From the NCBI RefSeq assembly GCF_937924975.1, contig NZ_CALEYG010000008.1, positions 1-36,251 of the forward strand: DNA of 36,251 nucleotides, given 5' to 3'. This document shows positions 32,557 to 36,251 of the stretch, one piece after another (within the stretch, counting starts at the first letter, position 1; the number at the start of each line of letters is the position of its first letter). The stretch comes from an uncultured Stomatobaculum sp. GTDB lineage: Bacteria; Bacillota; Clostridia; Lachnospirales; Lachnospiraceae. The notes under the pieces were generated by a model. The model made no database searches. It had not been told where the DNA came from and saw only the letters and a program-made list of their open reading frames with translations. The translations under genes were made by a program, and so were the position numbers.

Positions 32557-33324
32557 TTATTTTAAGCTATCACGTTTTACCTTTTTAAGCCTTACTATCA
32601 TTACCATAGGAATTTCTTTATTGTTTTTGAAACATTCTTCATAAAATCCATCAATGACAAATCCAGCTCTGAAACAAAGGTTAAAAATATCTTGTATGGA
32701 ACGATGATAATAAATCTGCTCCTCCGGCTGCCCTTCGATCGCTATATCATAGTAACTGTGCGGTGTCATATATTTTTCAGTCAATGTGATAAAACAAGGG
32801 TGCTGCGTTGCAAAGACAAAAATCCCGTTTTCCTCCAATAGTTCATAAACAGCCATAAAAAGCAGTTCAATATCCGTAATATCCATAATTGCCATATTAG
32901 AAACTGCTTTCGTAAAGGCTCGATTTCTTTTTAATCCTAATAAGCTTTCTCTATTGGTCGCATCCGCTACGCAAAACTCAATTTGTTTTGCATATTGTGA
33001 TCGCCGTCTTTTAGCCAATTCTATCATTTTTTTGCTGTAATCAAAAGCGACGACCGAAGCGCCTCTCTGTGCAAGATACGAAGAATAATTTCCATTGCCG
33101 CACGCAATATCCAAAATGTAATCCGAAGGATCAGGAGAGAGAAGTTCCGTTACTTTGGGACGTACTACCTCTCTGTGAAATTCATTGGATTCGTCACCCA
33201 TTGCATCATCCCAAAATTGTGCGTTTTTCTCCCAGATCTTTTTGCTTTCCTCTGTTCCCATGTTCTCTCCCACTCCCAAAATTTGCCTTTTTGCTTCCAT
33301 TAAATCTTCCTTACTATATTCCAT
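32557..33324 (-). CDS. Class I SAM-dependent methyltransferase
   Basis: A 255-residue enzyme. The SAM-binding motif I is YILDIACGNGNYSSYLAQRG (about residues 68-87), followed by VVAFDYSKKMIELAKRR and the acidic motif II FCVADATNRES. The C-terminal end carries a beta-strand pair (MVIMVRLKKVKRD). This is the UbiE/Methyltransf_11-type fold; substrate cannot be told and there are no signs of an rRNA methylase. The ATG at 33324 has GGAGGG at 5-base spacing. It is AT-rich like the tet gene and stands between an intact sigma gene and a broken sigma fragment, so it looks like inserted cargo. It may be an accessory resistance or metabolic gene. Confidence 0.85.
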   Translation of the reverse strand: MEYSKEDLMEAKRQILGVGENMGTEESKKIWEKNAQFWDDAMGDESNEFHREVVRPKVTELLSPDPSDYILDIACGNGNYSSYLAQRGASVVAFDYSKKMIELAKRRRSQYAKQIEFCVADATNRESLLGLKRNRAFTKAVSNMAIMDITDIELLFMAVYELLEENGIFVFATQHPCFITLTEKYMTPHSYYDIAIEGQPEEQIYYHRSIQDIFNLCFRAGFVIDGFYEECFKNNKEIPMVMIVRLKKVKRDSLK

Positions 33325-33421
33325 TGTTACCCTCCATAACTTCTGATTGTTGCCGTCTTGACTATTATGTATCTTTTCTTTCCAAAATGGTATAGGCTTT
33401 TATTTTTATAATGCTGCAAAA

Positions 33422-33460
33422 CTTTTCTTCTGTAAGGTATTCAAAGGATATTTCCCTTTG
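33422..33460 (-). pseudogene. Fragment of a second sigma-factor gene
   Basis: Minus-strand translation QREISFEYLTEEK matches REISLEYLTDEK inside the intact sigma factor. Similarity stops abruptly after EEK on one side and near a TAG a few codons before QREIS on the other. It is a short duplicate left by recombination and marks the join between the methyltransferase segment and the tet segment. Confidence 0.7.
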
Positions 33461-33497
33461 CCGCCGCTATTGGAAAGCCAAAAGCAGCGGCTTTTTT
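33460..33497 (+). terminator. Plus-strand hairpin with T-run
   Basis: Stem GCCGCcGCT/AGCaGCGGC (33460-33491), followed by TTTTTT on the plus strand. It would stop transcription entering from the methyltransferase side in antisense. It lies between the broken XRE gene and the sigma fragment. Confidence 0.5.
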
Positions 33498-33537
33498 ACG
33501 CGATATGACCGAAAAGACTAGAAAGCAGGATATGTCA

Positions 33538-33992
33538 TCATTTGTCATTTCTTCTCAATGTAATAACTGCATGGCATATCAAGCCAAATACAAGAGAAAA
33601 ACAGCCACCGCCAAATAGTGATGCTCCCCACCCTGCACCCGACATTGTCATAAAACCGCCAACAAAGAAAATACCAATGCCAAGAAATATCCCGACACCA
33701 TAAAAAAGTCCAATTGCCATATCATACTTATTAAATTGTCGTTTCTCTTTTTTTCACATGTTTCCATTTTTGTTATTACCTCCTTCGCAAAATCGTCCAT
33801 GTGGACTCCAAAAAGAAAACAAATTTTTTTCAACGTATTTAAATCGGGTTCATTAACATCTCTCTCCCAATTCGATAGCGCCTGCCGGGTAACATTCAAT
33901 TTCCCAGCCAGTTCTTCCTGTGTCATTCCCGATTGTGTTCGCAGATGACGTATTTGCTTTCCTGTTGTAATATCCGTCTGTTTCTGGTTCAA
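33538..33992 (-). pseudogene. XRE regulator with membrane tail, frame-broken at a poly-A run
   Basis: TTG at 33992 (AGGAGG at 7-base spacing) begins an XRE HTH protein: GKQIRHLRTQSGMTQEELAG, then LNVTRQALSNWERDVNEPDL. It continues to METCEKK, where a run of seven A (plus T-run 33748-33754) follows. In the -1 frame after this run the reading goes EKRQFNKYDMAIGLFYGVGI and two membrane segments (IFLGIGIFFVGGFMT and GGGCFSLVFGLICHAV), ending at 33538. So one protein, HTH plus two membrane helices, is split across two frames. In the 0 frame the protein ends at 33648 with an unrelated hydrophobic tail. A homopolymer indel is likeliest, but the A-AAA-AAG motif could also support -1 slippage. Confidence 0.7.
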
Positions 33993-34073
33993 AATGGTTC
34001 CTCCTCTCTGATGCTGATTTTATCAATGATATTTCGCAATAGCCAGCAATGAACGTTTGCATTGCGCAAGATG

Positions 34074-35993
34074 TTACATTATCTTCTGAAACATATGCCG
34101 GATCTTGTCTAAACGGCTGTTCGGGCGGCGTGGCTGAAACACAGGCTCGCCGGAAGTTTCCTGATACCCTTTTAATTCTGTAATGCAGACACTTCTTCCA
34201 TTTGTATAAAAATTCAAATCATTTCTATATTCACCAATACAACGGGCAGGGATTTCCCCCTTAAAAATAACTTCATCTTTTTCAAGTCTGGTTGATTCAA
34301 TGATTGCGCAATACTTTGGTGCGTCATTATAAGCCCGTGAAAGATATTCCTGCGGTGCAAAAAGGGTAAAGGAAAGGTATGGTTCCAACAGTTGTGTTCC
34401 TGCTTTTTTCAATGCCTGCTCCAACACGACAGGCGCAAGAAAACGAAAATCAGCGGGGGTGCTGACCGGGCTGTAATAAACTCCATAATCAAAACAAATT
34501 TGGCAGTCTGTCACTCCCCAGCCATATAAGCCCTGCTCCATTCCATAACGCACACCCTCCATGACGGCATTTTGAAAACTTTGGTTTAAATAGCCGAGAG
34601 ATACCTCGCTTTTATATTGTGTTCCGCTTCCAACAGGAAGCGGTGTTACAGTCAAACCAATAGATGCCCAAAACGGATTCGGCGGCACTTCAATATGAAT
34701 CGTGTAGCTCGCTTTTTTTTGCGGTCTTTCCAGATAAATAACCGAAGGCTCTTTCATAGCCACGCCCACATGATATTTTTCTTCTAATAGCGAACAAATA
34801 ACTTCTAACTGTACTTTTCCCAAAAAAGATAATATAATCTCATGTGTAACAGTATCAATGTCAAAATGCAAAAGAGGGTCTGTATCAGCAATCTCTGTGA
34901 GGGCATTTAACAGGGCTTCCCTTTGCTCCGGCTTTTGCGGCTCTACCGTTGTCCGAAGTAATGGCATGGGATTATCAATCCGTGTTTTGTGAGGCAGGAG
35001 TTTTTCATTTCCCAGAATGTCGTTCAGTTTCAAAGTATCATCAGCTAAAATAACAATTTCTCCCGGACAGGCATGGTCAACCGGGACGATTTCACCATTT
35101 GACGGAATACACATTTCTGTAATCTTTATTTTTTCCTTTTTTGACAGCAGCAGGGTATCCCGTAAATGGAGCGTCCCATGATACAGGCGTAAATAAGAAA
35201 GCCGTTTTTTCCGCTCTGTATACTCAACCTTAAAAACATATCCACATAATTCAGACTGAATATCGTCTGTTTCTGTAATGAAAGTTTCTGTAATCGCTTC
35301 AATCAGTTTTTCTGTTCCTAAATTGTCTTTTGCACTCCCATGATAAACAGGAAACAAAGAGCAGCATCTGGTTCTTTTGCACTTTTCATATTGTAATTCC
35401 TGTATATCCAAAGAATCCTCTGCAACATATCGTTCTAATAGTTCATCGCTTCCGGAAATAATCATATCCCATTTGTCCAAATCAGAAATATCGGTCATGG
35501 TTATCTTTGGCGACAGGGAAACCTCCTGCATGACAATCATATCACTGGTAAGTTTATCTTTAATGCTTTGGTAAACACGCCGCAGGTCGATCCCATTTTG
35601 GTCTATCTTATTTATAAAGATAATTGTCGGAATGTCCATTTTCTGAAGCGCATGGAATAATATACGGGTTTGTGCCTGTACGCCGTCTTTTGCCGAAATG
35701 ACTAAAACAGCTCCGTCAAGGACAGATAAAGAGCGGTATGCTTCGGTTAAAAAATCCATATGACCGGGAGTGTCCACGATATTGATTTTATAATCATTCC
35801 AGCAAAAAGAAGTAACCGCTGTCTGAATGGTAATTCCGCGCTGCCGTTCCAAAATCATAGTGTCTGTTCTTGTAGTTCCTTTATCCACGTTTCCTTGTTC
35901 CGCAATCGCTCCACTGGTGTACAGCAGGCTTTCCGTCAATGTTGTTTTTCCTGCGTCTACATGGGCGAGAATTCCAATATTGATTATTTTCAT
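34074..35993 (-). CDS. Tetracycline-resistance ribosome-protection protein
   Basis: A 639-residue EF-G-like GTPase of the Tet(M)/Tet(O)/Tet(W) class, which binds the 70S ribosome and releases tetracycline using GTP. G1 is AHVDAGKT at residues 10-17, G3 DTPGH at 74-78, G4 NKID at 128-131. The domain IV loop motif YSPVSTPADFR and the C-terminus RRPNSRLDKIRHMFQK are typical. The ATG at 35993 has AGGAGG at 8-base spacing. The exact allele is not settled by eye. The N-terminus resembles my memory of tet(44), but the middle part does not match tet(M), tet(O), tet(W) or tet(32) cleanly. No damage is visible; it is expected to be functional. Confidence 0.95.
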   Translation of the reverse strand: MKIINIGILAHVDAGKTTLTESLLYTSGAIAEQGNVDKGTTRTDTMILERQRGITIQTAVTSFCWNDYKINIVDTPGHMDFLTEAYRSLSVLDGAVLVISAKDGVQAQTRILFHALQKMDIPTIIFINKIDQNGIDLRRVYQSIKDKLTSDMIVMQEVSLSPKITMTDISDLDKWDMIISGSDELLERYVAEDSLDIQELQYEKCKRTRCCSLFPVYHGSAKDNLGTEKLIEAITETFITETDDIQSELCGYVFKVEYTERKKRLSYLRLYHGTLHLRDTLLLSKKEKIKITEMCIPSNGEIVPVDHACPGEIVILADDTLKLNDILGNEKLLPHKTRIDNPMPLLRTTVEPQKPEQREALLNALTEIADTDPLLHFDIDTVTHEIILSFLGKVQLEVICSLLEEKYHVGVAMKEPSVIYLERPQKKASYTIHIEVPPNPFWASIGLTVTPLPVGSGTQYKSEVSLGYLNQSFQNAVMEGVRYGMEQGLYGWGVTDCQICFDYGVYYSPVSTPADFRFLAPVVLEQALKKAGTQLLEPYLSFTLFAPQEYLSRAYNDAPKYCAIIESTRLEKDEVIFKGEIPARCIGEYRNDLNFYTNGRSVCITELKGYQETSGEPVFQPRRPNSRLDKIRHMFQKIM

Positions 35994-36013
35994 GTGATTG
36001 TCCTCCTTTTACA

Positions 36014-36067
36014 GCCCCAAAAGGGCATAAAAATCCCCAGCAGTAAAATACTTTTACCACTGGGGAT
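36014..36067 (-). promoter_or_regulatory. Leader hairpins of the tet gene (attenuator)
   Basis: On the minus strand, hairpin ATCCCCAG..GTAAAA/TTTTAC..CTGGGGAT (36033-36067) is followed by TTTTT, then a second small hairpin GCCCttttGGGGC (36014-36026), then AGGAGG and the tet ATG. A rho-independent terminator just before the ribosome site fits the transcriptional attenuation known for tet(M)-type genes. Confidence 0.7.
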
Positions 36068-36151
36068 TATAATTTGCGGACATACACATATACAGCATAC
36101 ACCTGTTTGTGATTGCTGTTTTTCGGATATGTCAAAATTGATAAGGCAAAA

Positions 36152-36248
36152 GTATTCTTAAATTGGGTACAAAAAACCAAGCCCCCACAAAAGGGACTAT
36201 CATAATCCTTTGTTCCCACTATTTGATTATAGTTTTATTTAAGAATAC
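36152..36248 (-). promoter_or_regulatory. Upper tet leader with long-range inverted repeat
   Basis: Perfect 12-bp repeat GTATTCTTAAAT (36152-36163) and ATTTAAGAATAC (36237-36248) flank an imperfect hairpin with GGGGGCTTGGTTTTTT on the minus strand. Together these could form alternate structures in the tet leader RNA. The promoter itself was not located and probably lies at or past the window end. Confidence 0.5.
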
Positions 36249-36251
36249 CTT

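Noticed and set aside
34046..34065. GCAATG/CATTGC hairpin after the tet stop as terminator
   Set aside because: Only 6 bp and no T-run on the minus strand.

Overview
The window reads as a mobile-DNA island from a Gram-positive gut-type clostridium (Lachnospiraceae/Clostridia-like). The grounds are strong AGGAGG ribosome sites, frequent TTG/GTG starts, a Tn1549/CTn-type conjugation module with PrgI, VirB4 and NlpC/P60 proteins, and a Tn4451/Tn916-flavoured tetracycline-resistance element. Every convincing gene is on the minus strand; the long plus-strand frames are shadows. No rRNA, tRNA or CRISPR array was seen. Species is inference.

Regions, low to high coordinate (right to left in transcription). 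(1) 1-4.7 kb: regulators and small accessory genes. These are an XRE repressor, two small zinc-ribbon proteins behind a LexA-like S24 repressor with a palindromic operator, a WYL-domain regulator, and an AT-rich MBL-fold hydrolase. (2) 4.7-5.5 kb: mostly non-coding, with a decayed IS3-type transposase OrfA. (3) 5.5-13.7 kb: a tightly packed defence operon, transcribed as small HTH protein, cut-off tail of a lost gene, DUF4391 gene split by an in-frame amber codon, HEPN-motif protein, type III Mod methyltransferase, DUF1016/YhcG-type nuclease, type III Res helicase-nuclease. (4) 13.8-25.2 kb: mobilization and conjugation backbone of an ICE. It holds a MOBP relaxase, MobC, a TTRAP-like protein, two decayed topoisomerase III copies, RadC/JAB, DUF4366, DUF4315, an NlpC/P60 transglycosylase-side protein, VirB4, PrgI, a TrbL/VirB6-like channel protein, and the last codons of Maff-2. 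(5) 25.2-36.25 kb: a second element that has cut Maff-2. It has a TnpX-type large serine recombinase, TnpW, a DnaC-like loader, a replisome organizer, a second MOBP relaxase with MobC, a sigma factor with its HTH partner, a SAM methyltransferase, a frame-broken XRE/membrane protein, and a ribosome-protection tetracycline-resistance gene with its attenuator leader. The window ends inside this element.

How it fits together: the outer ICE supplies a transfer channel and carries phage defence as cargo. The nested element carries its own excision, replication and mobilization genes plus tetracycline resistance, and could be moved by a related conjugation apparatus. Its insertion removes most of Maff-2 and separates the ICE transfer operon from its upstream part, which may have disabled self-transfer. 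Several genes show decay: the DUF4391 amber codon, both topoisomerase copies, the OrfA remnant, the sigma fragment and the XRE frame break.

The two most interesting signals are these. One is the type III restriction operon that also carries a HEPN-motif protein, a DUF1016 nuclease and an amber-split DUF4391 gene. The other is a matching stem-loop, CTTGTTGGG(G)A...TCCC(C)AARCCCT, near both relaxase modules, which is a candidate oriT element.
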